Shown: positions 52,873-61,279 of the stretch, one piece after another
Layout: the number at the start of each line of letters is the position of its first letter
How positions within the stretch are numbered: the first letter of the stretch is position 1
Source: Bin34 sp963422415
GTDB taxonomy: Bacteria > Chloroflexota > Anaerolineae > Caldilineales > Caldilineaceae
Reading direction: 5' to 3'
Length of the DNA: 64,000 nt
NCBI GenBank assembly: GCA_963422415.1
Contig: OY729430.1
Span: 2,232,001-2,296,000 of the forward strand
Notes under the pieces: model-generated
The model's input: the letters and a program-made list of their open reading frames with translations, nothing else
What the model was told of the DNA's origin: nothing
Databases searched by the model: none
Made by a program: the position numbers and the translations under genes

Positions 52873-54417
52873 TCAAGGGACCACGGCGGACCGCATGCGG
52901 TCCAAGGCCAGGACCAGATTCTCGCGTCGGGTCCCCAGGTTCAGTCGTACAAAGGAATCTCCGTCTTGGGTGCAATAGCTGCTTCCCGGGCTTAACGCCA
53001 CTTGTGCCTGATCCAGAAAGCTCTGATAGGCCGATCCTTCTACATAGGGGGCGAAGTCAATCCAAGCCAGGTACGTGGCCTCAGGGCAAGTGGAGCGAGC
53101 CTCCGGAAAGTGGCGCTGCAACTCCTGCAGCAGAAAATCCCGGTTGCCCGTCAGAAACCGGCACAGGGAAAGAACCCACTCTCGGCATTCCGGATCACCA
53201 TAGGCCGATACCGCCGCGGCATAACCCAAGACATTCACGTGCGGCACGATGCCTTGGATCTGGCGCTGGACCGCGGCCCGGAGCCGGGGATTTTGGACGA
53301 TGGCGACGCTGCAGCCCAGCCCAGGGATGTTGAAGGTCTTGCTGGGGGCCATCAACGTGATCGTATTCTGGGCGATGTCCGGATCCAGCGCGGCCACCGG
53401 GATATGCCGGGTGTCGCCCAGCAGAAGCTCGCAGTGAATTTCATCTGCACAGAGCGCAATGTCTCGTTCCAGACAAAATTCCGCTATCGCCCGCAGTTCC
53501 GTCTCGGAATAGCTGCGGCCGACTGGGTTGTGGGGATTGCAGAGCAAAAAGAGCCGCGTGGACTGGTCAGCCACCTGCCTGCACCGATCCATGTCGATGG
53601 CGTAGTGCAGATGGCCTTCCTGCATCGCTTGGTGCAACGTCACGGACTGCAATTGCCTTCCCTGATTGGTGGGCGCGCTAAAAAAGGGCGGATACACTGG
53701 TTCCAACGTCATGACACTGGAACCAGGCTCTCCGATCGCCGCGGACACGACATTCAGGCCACTGACCAGGCCCGGCAGGAACATCAGGTCCTGCGGTGTC
53801 ACATGCCAGTGGTAGGTGGAGGCCAGGTGCTGACAAAAGACCTCGGCCAGCTCCTCTTCCTGTCCCCCGTAGCCAAACACCCCATGTGCAAGGCGGTCCT
53901 GCAGACTTTGCAAAATGGGCTGTGGCGCCTTGAAGTCCATGTCGGCCACCCACAGCGGCAGGATACCGGGGCCGTATCTACGCCACTTTGCGGAATCCGA
54001 GTGCAGGCGATCCACATATTCCAACGCCGGATGGCTATCGGATCCCTCTGCGGCAGGGTGTATCGAAGAGCTGAATTCATCCAAGATCAAATGCTCGCTT
54101 TCTCGAGAATCGGCGATGTGCAGGGATGCGCGTGCCATGGCCGATGTAGCCACAGGGGCTGTCAACAACAGGAAGAATTCTAGCACTCCCAACAGGATCA
54201 AGGTGTCCAGTTCGGAATCCAGGGCAAAAAAATAGACTCCAGTGGCGGCCAGCAACAGGAATGCACCCAAAGTCGAACCTAGGCCCGCTGCGTGCATGCG
54301 GGCGATGACATTGGGGACGCGCAGATTGCCCCAGGCGGCCAGCAACATGAAGAGCGAACCCAGTCCGGCAGACGCCAACAGCGCCCACTCCCACAGGATC
54401 TTCGTGTTCTCAGCCAT
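52873..54417 (-). CDS. Fusion: Mrp antiporter subunit G (MrpG/MnhG) + PatB/MalY-type C-S lyase
   Basis: One uninterrupted 514-codon frame. Residues 1-118 are a complete MrpG: three membrane helices with GNLRVPNVIARMHAAGLGST and FFLLLTAPVATSAMARA, then the usual acidic tail. Residues about 131-514 are a complete PLP enzyme of the MalY/PatB (cystathionine beta-lyase) group: SDSAKWRRYGPGILPLWVADM, NPHNPVGR, ADEIH (Asp325) and the PLP Lys in APSKTFNIPG (Lys360). The 12-residue linker has no stop codon. It is the last gene of the mrp operon. An internal start (for example TTG near 54085) could also yield free lyase. Fusion, lost stop codon and sequence error are the options. Confidence 0.85.
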   Translation of the reverse strand: MAENTKILWEWALLASAGLGSLFMLLAAWGNLRVPNVIARMHAAGLGSTLGAFLLLAATGVYFFALDSELDTLILLGVLEFFLLLTAPVATSAMARASLHIADSRESEHLILDEFSSSIHPAAEGSDSHPALEYVDRLHSDSAKWRRYGPGILPLWVADMDFKAPQPILQSLQDRLAHGVFGYGGQEEELAEVFCQHLASTYHWHVTPQDLMFLPGLVSGLNVVSAAIGEPGSSVMTLEPVYPPFFSAPTNQGRQLQSVTLHQAMQEGHLHYAIDMDRCRQVADQSTRLFLLCNPHNPVGRSYSETELRAIAEFCLERDIALCADEIHCELLLGDTRHIPVAALDPDIAQNTITLMAPSKTFNIPGLGCSVAIVQNPRLRAAVQRQIQGIVPHVNVLGYAAAVSAYGDPECREWVLSLCRFLTGNRDFLLQELQRHFPEARSTCPEATYLAWIDFAPYVEGSAYQSFLDQAQVALSPGSSYCTQDGDSFVRLNLGTRRENLVLALDRMRSAVVP

Positions 54418-54425
54418 GGATCCGG

Positions 54426-54704
54426 CTACTCTTTCCTTCGCTCCATGTATCGGGCCAGCAGAAAAGTGCCCAAGAAACCCAGCACCGCGATCACAATGGC
54501 GATATCAACCAGGTCCGAGCTGTCCAGGAGCATGGCCACCAGCACAATGATGCCCACGGCTTGTAACGACAATTGATCAAAGGACACGGCCCGGTCCGGA
54601 GTGGTGGGGCCCAGCATCAAGCGCAGGAGTGTGAGACACATGGCGACCCCCAGCATCAACAGGAAAACCAGCAGGGCCCCACGCAGAGGGTTGTGCACGA
54701 ACAT
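54426..54704 (-). CDS. mrpF: Na+/H+ antiporter subunit F
   Basis: A 92-residue membrane protein with three helices and the family motif LMLGPTTPDRAVSFDQLS followed by VDIAIVIAVLGFLGTF. The ATG at 54704 is used; an upstream frame to 54809 overlaps mrpE and is rejected. MrpF is a small subunit needed for assembly of the Mrp (Mnh) complex. It is between mrpE (10 bp gap) and the mrpG fusion (8 bp gap). Confidence 0.88.
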   Translation of the reverse strand: MFVHNPLRGALLVFLLMLGVAMCLTLLRLMLGPTTPDRAVSFDQLSLQAVGIIVLVAMLLDSSDLVDIAIVIAVLGFLGTFLLARYMERRKE

Positions 54705-54714
54705 TGGCTTGCCA

Positions 54715-55254
54715 TCACTCCCGCGCCAATTCGTATATGCGTCGTTCGAAACCGTGCTGCAGGGATGCCCGAAACCCTTCGGGGTTGCGACCGTCCAAGA
54801 GATGGACATAGAGCACGCGCCGACCGTCCTGCCGGTGCCGCGTATCCACGGAAATGGTGCCGGGGGTCAGCGTAATGGCGGTGGCCAAAATCAGGGTTTC
54901 AATATCGGAATCCGCCTGCAGCTCGTACTCCACGATGGACTGCTCAAAGGTCTGCCGGAACAGAATCTGGCCTGCTACCTGCAGGCAGGATTGCACAATG
55001 TTGGCGGCCAGATGAAGAAGGAACGCCACGATGCCCCACAGCCAGCGCACGTAATGGCGATTGAAGGCCGTCAAGATGATGGCTGCAAAGAGAAATCCGA
55101 CTACGGCGGACCGGACGGTGAAGGATCCACTGAAAGCCGGCCACAGCAGCGCCAACAGCACATTGCCGGCGAACAGGGACAACCTGTCGCGCAGGACAAA
55201 GCGGGTGCGCACCGGCAGGGCGCCCTGACTGCTGCGCGCGGCGCGAAGCGACAT
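54715..55254 (-). CDS. mrpE: Na+/H+ antiporter subunit E
   Basis: A 179-residue protein with two or three N-terminal membrane helices and a cytoplasmic domain. The conserved segment TAITLTPGTISVD, with YVHLLDG downstream, is the MrpE signature. One base separates it from mrpD upstream. It belongs to the seven-subunit antiporter, in which it is required for stable complex formation. Confidence 0.9.
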   Translation of the reverse strand: MSLRAARSSQGALPVRTRFVLRDRLSLFAGNVLLALLWPAFSGSFTVRSAVVGFLFAAIILTAFNRHYVRWLWGIVAFLLHLAANIVQSCLQVAGQILFRQTFEQSIVEYELQADSDIETLILATAITLTPGTISVDTRHRQDGRRVLYVHLLDGRNPEGFRASLQHGFERRIYELARE

Positions 55255-55255
55255 G

Positions 55256-56848
55256 TCAATGGTTGTCCTGGTTGCCCGTGGCGGGTTTCGAAGCCAGCCC
55301 CACCATCTCTATGTAGGCCGTGCGATCTTCCAGTTCTTGGGCGGCCTGTGCCGAAAGGTCCCAGAACTGCTGACCGAAGATACCGAGAAAGAGGCTGCAC
55401 AGCACCAACCCGGCCAAGGGCGAATGCGATAGGAGGCCGGTGGCGGTGATCGGTGGTACATTGTCGTCCGCGGGAGACTGGGGATGGGCCTTGCCCCAAA
55501 AGAAGCTTTGCCAGATGCGAATGACCAGTATCAGGGACAGAATGCCACTGCCCGTCACGATGGCCAGCAACAGCCACTGCTGATCCTGGACCAACAGCTG
55601 CACTATGCTGATCTTGCCCACGAAGCCGCTGAACGGCGGAATGCCCAGGAGCGAAATAGCCGCCAAGAAGAACCAGATGCCCAGCCAAGGACGGTGGGCC
55701 AGCAGCCCGCGATATCGGTTGGAACTCAAGTAGACCCGCCCGGACTTGCTTTCCTGCTCCACGATGCCGGCGGCCATGAGCAAGGCGGTCTTGACCAGCA
55801 TGTGGTGCAGGAGATATACGATGGCAGCGGCCAGACAGACTGCCATGGGCAGGGCACCCGACCCCGCCATGCCCAGTCCCAGAAAGATAAATCCCACGTG
55901 GCCGATGATCTTGAAACTCAACATGCGTCGCACAGTGCGGTGCGAGAATGCGCCCAACGTGCCCACCACAATGGTAGTGCCGGCGATGGCCAGGAAAAAC
56001 GTGTGATACTCGTATATCAAGTCCGGTAGAATCAGGGAAAACACACGCATGAGGGCATAGATGCCCACCTTGGTCAACAGTCCGCCAAACAGGGCGTTGA
56101 CGGCCGGGTGAGTCGTATGGTAGCTGCTCGGTAGCCAAAAGTGCAACGGAAACAGGGCGGCCTTGTTGCCAAAGGCAACGAAGAACAACACTCCCATGAC
56201 AGGCAGCGCCCAAGGCGGCACGGCATCCGCATCTGTCAGGGAGGCCAGATGGGCAAAATTCAGAGTGCCAAACACCCCGTACACCACGGCGATGCCACCG
56301 AGAAACACAAAGCTGGCGAGCAGGTTTAGGACCACATAGCGCATTCCGCCCTTGATCTGGTCGCTCTGTCCGCCTAGGGTCAGCAACACAAAGCTGGAGA
56401 TCACAATGATCTCAAAGAAGACAAACAGGTTGAAGACATCGGCGGCCAGGAAAGTGCCGTTCACGCCCATCAGCAGGAAAAGAGAGAGCGGAAAATACCC
56501 CATGCGGTCTCGGCTGTCCAGGAGGTCGATGGCATAGGGAATGGAAGCTATATAAACGATCGCGGTCACAGCGAGCATCAGGGCGGCAAACGTGTCTGCC
56601 ACCAGCGTGATGCCAAAAGGGCCGGTCCGGGCTCCCACGTGCAGGACCAGCGCCTGAATCCGAGTGCAGTGGTACAGCACATATCCCGCCGCGCACGCGT
56701 TGAGGATACCCACCCCTAGAGCCACCAGACTCTGCGAATGCAACCGACGTCCCAAGGGGCGGAAGCCAATGATCAGGCTGAATCCGGCCCCTAGCAAGGG
56801 CAACAGGGCGAACAGGGACAGCAGATTTGGAATCGTGTGGACCGTCAT
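55256..56848 (-). CDS. mrpD: Na+/H+ antiporter subunit D (NuoL/M/N-like proton channel)
   Basis: A 530-residue protein with about 14 membrane helices, homologous to the antiporter-like subunits of complex I. The key charged residues are visible: Glu146 in FFEIIVISSF, Lys229 in FGNKAALFPLHFWLP and Lys260 in LLTKVGIYALMR. It forms one of the two ion-translocating modules of Mrp. The start overlaps mrpC by ATGA and the end is one base from mrpE. Confidence 0.92.
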   Translation of the reverse strand: MTVHTIPNLLSLFALLPLLGAGFSLIIGFRPLGRRLHSQSLVALGVGILNACAAGYVLYHCTRIQALVLHVGARTGPFGITLVADTFAALMLAVTAIVYIASIPYAIDLLDSRDRMGYFPLSLFLLMGVNGTFLAADVFNLFVFFEIIVISSFVLLTLGGQSDQIKGGMRYVVLNLLASFVFLGGIAVVYGVFGTLNFAHLASLTDADAVPPWALPVMGVLFFVAFGNKAALFPLHFWLPSSYHTTHPAVNALFGGLLTKVGIYALMRVFSLILPDLIYEYHTFFLAIAGTTIVVGTLGAFSHRTVRRMLSFKIIGHVGFIFLGLGMAGSGALPMAVCLAAAIVYLLHHMLVKTALLMAAGIVEQESKSGRVYLSSNRYRGLLAHRPWLGIWFFLAAISLLGIPPFSGFVGKISIVQLLVQDQQWLLLAIVTGSGILSLILVIRIWQSFFWGKAHPQSPADDNVPPITATGLLSHSPLAGLVLCSLFLGIFGQQFWDLSAQAAQELEDRTAYIEMVGLASKPATGNQDNH

Positions 56849-57336
56849 GTAGGGGACTCGGGACCGGGGTGGGAGATGGGCGGCAAGGATCCAATCTCGT
56901 CCAGTTGCAGATAGTCCTCGGGCGCGGATTGTGCGGCAGGGTCGAAGCGTTCGACTCCCAGATAGGGGTGATAGTGGTCCGACTCCCTTGTCCTGTCCGG
57001 GGAAGGCAGGGGTTCGACTTCATGCAACCGCTGGAGCAGGGCGATCAAGTAGGCCGTGAGACCAAAGCCGATTACGATGGCAGTCAAGATCAGGGCGTGA
57101 GGCAATGGATCGGCAAAGGCCTGCGTGGCCCAGTACTCCGGGTCTGCGATGCGGCTCTTGTCAATGATCGGTTCCGCGCCGTCTGTGAGGCGCGTAGTGC
57201 CGAAGAGGATCAGGTTGAAGGCATGGCCCAGCAGCCCCAGCCCCAGCACCAGCTTGATGGCATGCTGGCGCAGGATCAGGAGGGTGCCGCAGAAGATGAA
57301 AACGAATACCATGCCGGCGGTGAGGAAAACGCTCAT
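56845..57336 (-). CDS. mrpC: Na+/H+ antiporter subunit C (NuoK-like)
   Basis: A 163-residue NuoK homologue with three helices (RQHAIKLVLGLGLLGHAFNL, then ALILTAIVIGFGLTAYL). The C-terminal tail of about 55 hydrophilic residues is longer than in many MrpC proteins. It overlaps mrpB upstream and mrpD downstream by ATGA junctions, so the three are translationally coupled. Confidence 0.9.
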   Translation of the reverse strand: MSVFLTAGMVFVFIFCGTLLILRQHAIKLVLGLGLLGHAFNLILFGTTRLTDGAEPIIDKSRIADPEYWATQAFADPLPHALILTAIVIGFGLTAYLIALLQRLHEVEPLPSPDRTRESDHYHPYLGVERFDPAAQSAPEDYLQLDEIGSLPPISHPGPESPT

Positions 57337-57827
57337 GCTGCGGATTCGTCCCTCTGACCATCATGCCCGGATTCCGCCCGCCCTGTTTCCTCCAAGTCCA
57401 ACGCCCGCACATCGTCTGGGGAAAGCGCCAGCGTCAGGTCCAACAGAAACAAGGCCGTCACAGACATGACTACCAGAAAGACCCCCAAATCGAAAGTCAG
57501 AGGCGTGCCAATGTCTATCTCCAGGAATGCAACATGCGCCCACACCCCTGCGAATACGGTTCCAGTCACGGCGAAACCCACGATGATGGAACCTGCCGCC
57601 AAGAGCAGGCCGAATCCGGCAGTGGGCACGAGCAGGCGTCCAATGCGGGCCTGCATATGCCGGGCGCCAAGACTGATGACAGTCAGTTCAATGGCGGCAG
57701 CGGCCATCAGGCCCCCCACAAAGCCGCCGCCCGGCAGATCATGGCCGCGCAGGAGGAAGAACACGGCTAGCAGAACCAAGGCGGCCGTGAGGGCGGCCAG
57801 CACGTATTTGCTGTACAGCTCAGTCAT
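57333..57827 (-). CDS. mrpB: Na+/H+ antiporter subunit B
   Basis: A 164-residue MrpB with four membrane helices and the conserved LRGHDLPGGGFVGGLM motif (the GH-x-x-PGGGF signature). The ATG at 57827 lies 8 bp inside the mrpA end; an upstream in-frame start at 57851 adds eight residues and is less likely. It is part of the Mrp complex. Confidence 0.9.
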   Translation of the reverse strand: MTELYSKYVLAALTAALVLLAVFFLLRGHDLPGGGFVGGLMAAAAIELTVISLGARHMQARIGRLLVPTAGFGLLLAAGSIIVGFAVTGTVFAGVWAHVAFLEIDIGTPLTFDLGVFLVVMSVTALFLLDLTLALSPDDVRALDLEETGRAESGHDGQRDESAA

Positions 57828-60216
57828 GGCGCGGCGTTGTGAATGAGGCATCCGACCCCTGCGGGTCCGTGCCCGGCACGTCGGCGCGGACCCGCAGCCG
57901 ATGAGCCCGTACCAGACTATAGACGCCTATGCCGGCAATCGCGATCACGGTCACTTCGCCAAAGGTGTCAAAGCCCCGGAAATCCACCAGAATCACGTTG
58001 ACTACATTGGCTCCGCCATGAGCCCCAGCCGGCGCAGCCTTGATCAACGCTTCGCCAATCGGCCGGAAGACAGGCTCGCCCGCCGTAAAAAGCACCAGCC
58101 CAAAGCCGAACGCGCCCATGCCGAAAGCCAGCGCCAGATTGCGGACATGGGCCTGCAAGGGAAGCGTCGGCAAGATCGTCTCCGGCAACTTGAAGAGGAT
58201 GATCAACATCAGAACGAACACGAGCACCTCTACCAGCAGCTGGGTCAGCGCCAGATCGGGGGCGGCGAACAGCACGAACCAGAGGGTCACGATCAATCCC
58301 ACTACGCTAAGGGAGATGATGGAAGTCAAGCGGGCCCGGGCCAGGACCGCCGTGATTGCGGCCGCCGCCCCAATGCCCGCCAAGATGATTTCCAGTTGCG
58401 GGAGCACCCGACTTTGGGAAACGATGCGCAGCGTGCTGACGTCCAGGCCCGAACGCTGCCAAGCGACCAGCACGATTACAATGGCGGTGGACATTACGAT
58501 GGCAATATGGGTGGACAGCGATCGGCTCTGAAACAAGCGGGTGACATTGGTCGCGCCGTACACAAGAAATGCCTGAAGTCGATCCAGTAGATCGGCGCCG
58601 GAAGGCACTCGGCCGAGAATCCTGTCTTCAAACCGCAGGATCCGCGGCAGGAGAACATAGATGCCGCAGCCCAAGGCCAGGGCCAAGCTGGAGAGGAACA
58701 CGGGCAGACCCCAGCCGCTCCACAGATGCACCTCAAAATGTCCGCCCTGATCCTGGATGGCATGGGCTGCGACATCTATCAGTTCGCCCAAGGGTCCCGT
58801 CAGGAACAGCGGAGACGCGAATCCCAGCGCTGCAAGCAGGAGAGGCCCCGCCGCCATGCTGAAGGGAGGATGATGCACCGCGACAGAACCGGTAGTGTCA
58901 TCGGGGTGACGTTTCAGAAAAAGACGGTAGGTCAAGACCACCGCGATGGCTGCGAAGGAGATGCCAGCCGCCACCACGGCAGTAAGCGCCAGCCAACCCA
59001 AGACGGAACCCGTCTCGGTCGCCAGCGGCAGCAGGGCGGACAACAGATACTCCTTGGCCACGAATCCTGGCCATACCGGCACCCCCATCAAAGACAGAGA
59101 GGTCAACAGGGAGATGACGAATATGACTTTCAATGGACTGGCCAAACGGGCAATGCTTCTGTAGTCCCTGGTGCTGGTGGCATGTTCCACTATACCTACG
59201 ACCAGGAAGAGAGGACCCTTGTAAAAGGCGTGCGCCAGAATGCCCAGCACCACGGCGAGCGAGGCGTACTCGTTGTTGAGGCCCAGGGCGACGAAGAGGA
59301 GTCCCAGCTGGGTCAGCGTGGCATAGGCTAGGAGGGCCTTCAGATCTGTCTTGGTCAAAGTGAAAATCGCGCACACCAAGGCCGTGACGGCGCCTAGAGA
59401 GAGCAGGGTGGGCAGCCAGTAGGGATGGTCCGCCAGCAGAGGATGCAAACGGGCGACCAGATAAATACCGGCCTTGACCATGGTGGCCGAGTGCAAATAG
59501 GCGCTGGCGGGCGTGGGAGCGGCCATGGCCCCCGGTAGCCAGAAGTGAAAGGGAAATTGCCCTGACTTAGTACAGGCTCCGATTAGAATCAGGGCCAGAG
59601 CCAGCGTGACATTGGGGTCGGCCAGATCAATGGGGCCTTGGATCATCTGCGAGAGAGCAAACGTATTCTGCGTGGAGGCCAGCAGCAAGAGGCCCCAAAG
59701 CAGGCAGAGTCCTCCTGCTCCCGTAACCGCCAGTGCCTGCTGGGCCGCTCTCTGGCTGCCTTCCTGATGAAAACGGTGTCCTATCAAGAAATAGCTCGTA
59801 AAGGTGGTGCCTTCCCAAAACACGAAGAGCAGCAGCACGTTGTCCGCCCATACAATGCCCAGCATGCTGGCCATGAACAGGAAGAGATATAGATAGAAGG
59901 CGCCCTGCCTGGGATCTTCATGCAAGTAGTAGTGGGTGTACAGAACCACCACGGCTCCGATCAGCAGGATGAGTAGGGTGAAGAGCAGGGACAGACCATC
60001 CAGATGGAAGGACAAGCGGAGACCGATGCTGTCGACCCAAGGCCAGATTTCCCGATAAGGCAGCTCGTCCCATGTCGGCAAGCGAATCCCCAGGTACACC
60101 AGGACTGCGAACGGCATGAGAAAGGAGATCCACCCCGTATACCAACGTCGTTCCGGCTGGGTGCGCCAGAGCAACAATCCGCACCCGCAGAGGAAAGCCA
60201 GACTAGCTATGAGCAT
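57820..60216 (-). CDS. mrpA: Na+/H+ antiporter subunit A (with MbhD/MbhE-like C-terminal part)
   Basis: A 798-residue subunit with about 20 membrane helices. The NuoL-like part has Glu135 in FVFWEGTTFTSYFLIG, Lys217 in CTKSGQFPFHFWLPGAM and Lys248 in HSATMVKAGIYL. The C-terminal part carries the DUF4040/MbhD-like LLVEVLVFVLMLIILFKLPE and the MbhE-like DFRGFDTFGEVTVI. It makes the large ion-translocating subunit that exchanges cytoplasmic Na+ for H+. It is the first gene of a complete seven-gene operon (A-B-C-D-E-F-G), with gaps of 10 bp or less or overlaps throughout. Confidence 0.93.
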   Translation of the reverse strand: MLIASLAFLCGCGLLLWRTQPERRWYTGWISFLMPFAVLVYLGIRLPTWDELPYREIWPWVDSIGLRLSFHLDGLSLLFTLLILLIGAVVVLYTHYYLHEDPRQGAFYLYLFLFMASMLGIVWADNVLLLFVFWEGTTFTSYFLIGHRFHQEGSQRAAQQALAVTGAGGLCLLWGLLLLASTQNTFALSQMIQGPIDLADPNVTLALALILIGACTKSGQFPFHFWLPGAMAAPTPASAYLHSATMVKAGIYLVARLHPLLADHPYWLPTLLSLGAVTALVCAIFTLTKTDLKALLAYATLTQLGLLFVALGLNNEYASLAVVLGILAHAFYKGPLFLVVGIVEHATSTRDYRSIARLASPLKVIFVISLLTSLSLMGVPVWPGFVAKEYLLSALLPLATETGSVLGWLALTAVVAAGISFAAIAVVLTYRLFLKRHPDDTTGSVAVHHPPFSMAAGPLLLAALGFASPLFLTGPLGELIDVAAHAIQDQGGHFEVHLWSGWGLPVFLSSLALALGCGIYVLLPRILRFEDRILGRVPSGADLLDRLQAFLVYGATNVTRLFQSRSLSTHIAIVMSTAIVIVLVAWQRSGLDVSTLRIVSQSRVLPQLEIILAGIGAAAAITAVLARARLTSIISLSVVGLIVTLWFVLFAAPDLALTQLLVEVLVFVLMLIILFKLPETILPTLPLQAHVRNLALAFGMGAFGFGLVLFTAGEPVFRPIGEALIKAAPAGAHGGANVVNVILVDFRGFDTFGEVTVIAIAGIGVYSLVRAHRLRVRADVPGTDPQGSDASFTTPRHD

Positions 60217-60252
60217 GGGGATCGCGATCGGGTGAGAATAGTGGGATAGGAT

Positions 60253-60291
60253 CTACAATGTGCCTTGCAGCGCAAGGCCACGGATTACAAT
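60253..60291. promoter_or_regulatory. Divergent control region with inverted repeat and twin TACAAT hexamers
   Basis: Between mrpA (-) and the WD40-like gene (+), TACAAT occurs at 60253-60258 and 60286-60291 on the + strand. These flank a 7-bp inverted repeat GCCTTGC-AGC-GCAAGGC (60262-60278). TACAAT is a good -10 match; no convincing -35 is seen. The dyad may be an operator serving either gene. Confidence 0.35.
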
Positions 60292-60335
60292 ACTGAATCG
60301 TAACAGAAAACAAGGCTGTCCCCTCCGCTTCCGCG

Positions 60336-61244
60336 ATGGTATGGAGCCTGCGGGACTTGGCATGCCCCATGCAAGTCGCTCACACCCTGCCCGGCCATTC
60401 CGCCTATGTCGTTTCGCTGCATTTCGCCGCGGAGGGAACGCGCCTGATTGCGGGTGCCATGGGCGGTTCCCTGCATCTGTGGGACACCCGGGATTGGGTG
60501 GTACGCCATGTGGCGTCCGGACACATGAAAAGCGTCAATGCCATGGCCCTGAACCGGACCGGAGACCGACTGGCAACCGGCGGCAGCGACTGTGACGTGT
60601 GCATCTGGACCTTTCCTGACTTCGACCTGCTGCACCGGCTTCGGGATCGCAAGCAGGTGGTCTCTGCCCTGACTGCATCTCACAATGGGACCTGCTTTGC
60701 GATTGGTTCCTATGGCGGGCGCGTGGCCCTGTGGGACTTTGCCGGACAACCCATCTGCGGATTCAAGGCCCAGGCCCGAAATCTATCCGTGGTGGCCTTT
60801 GCCCCGGGCGACGCCTCCTTGTGGGTCGGGGGGCTGGGTGGCGCATTGGCGGACTGGAGCCTGCCGGACGCCGTCAAGATGGGCTCCAGGGAAGTGCATG
60901 AAATCGCGATCAGCGCGTGCCAGTGTCTGCCGGATGTGGGCCAACTGCTGACTCTGGGATATGGAGGAACCCTGAAACTGTGGGACAGTGACAACTGGAC
61001 CCTGATCCGCAGCCAACCACTTTGTACCGATCGCATCACGGGCTTTTGCGTGGACGCGGCAAGAAAGAGAGCCTTGGTGCTGTCGCGCGGACGGGTCCGC
61101 ATCTTCAGCCTGGAAAGCTGGATCTATGTGGATGAATGTGCCGTGAATGCCAAGGTCCTGCCCTGCGGCGCCTTTGCCCCGGACGGACGGTCCGCCGTCG
61201 TAGCCTCCGCCGACAGGACGCTGCACATCTTGGCTCTGGACTGA
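60336..61244 (+). CDS. WD40-repeat-like beta-propeller protein
   Basis: A 302-residue soluble protein with six or seven degenerate WD40 repeats, for example LPGHSAYVVSLHF, GGSLHLWDTRDW, GGSDCDVCIWTF and GYGGTLKLWDSDNW. No catalytic motif or signal peptide is seen, so it is probably a cytoplasmic binding or scaffold protein. The start could be the ATG at 60336 or a second ATG at 60369; neither has a strong ribosome site. It is divergent from the Mrp operon and 35 bp upstream of the aminotransferase gene, with which it may be co-transcribed. Confidence 0.75.
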   Translation: MVWSLRDLACPMQVAHTLPGHSAYVVSLHFAAEGTRLIAGAMGGSLHLWDTRDWVVRHVASGHMKSVNAMALNRTGDRLATGGSDCDVCIWTFPDFDLLHRLRDRKQVVSALTASHNGTCFAIGSYGGRVALWDFAGQPICGFKAQARNLSVVAFAPGDASLWVGGLGGALADWSLPDAVKMGSREVHEIAISACQCLPDVGQLLTLGYGGTLKLWDSDNWTLIRSQPLCTDRITGFCVDAARKRALVLSRGRVRIFSLESWIYVDECAVNAKVLPCGAFAPDGRSAVVASADRTLHILALD

Positions 61245-61279
61245 AGCCCCCTTTGCCCGAGACAACAGGAGCATACCCA

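Noticed and set aside
53002..54183. 393-codon + strand frame opposite the mrpG-PatB fusion
   Set aside because: Translation is low in hydrophobic patterning and matches nothing, while the - strand encodes two conserved domains.
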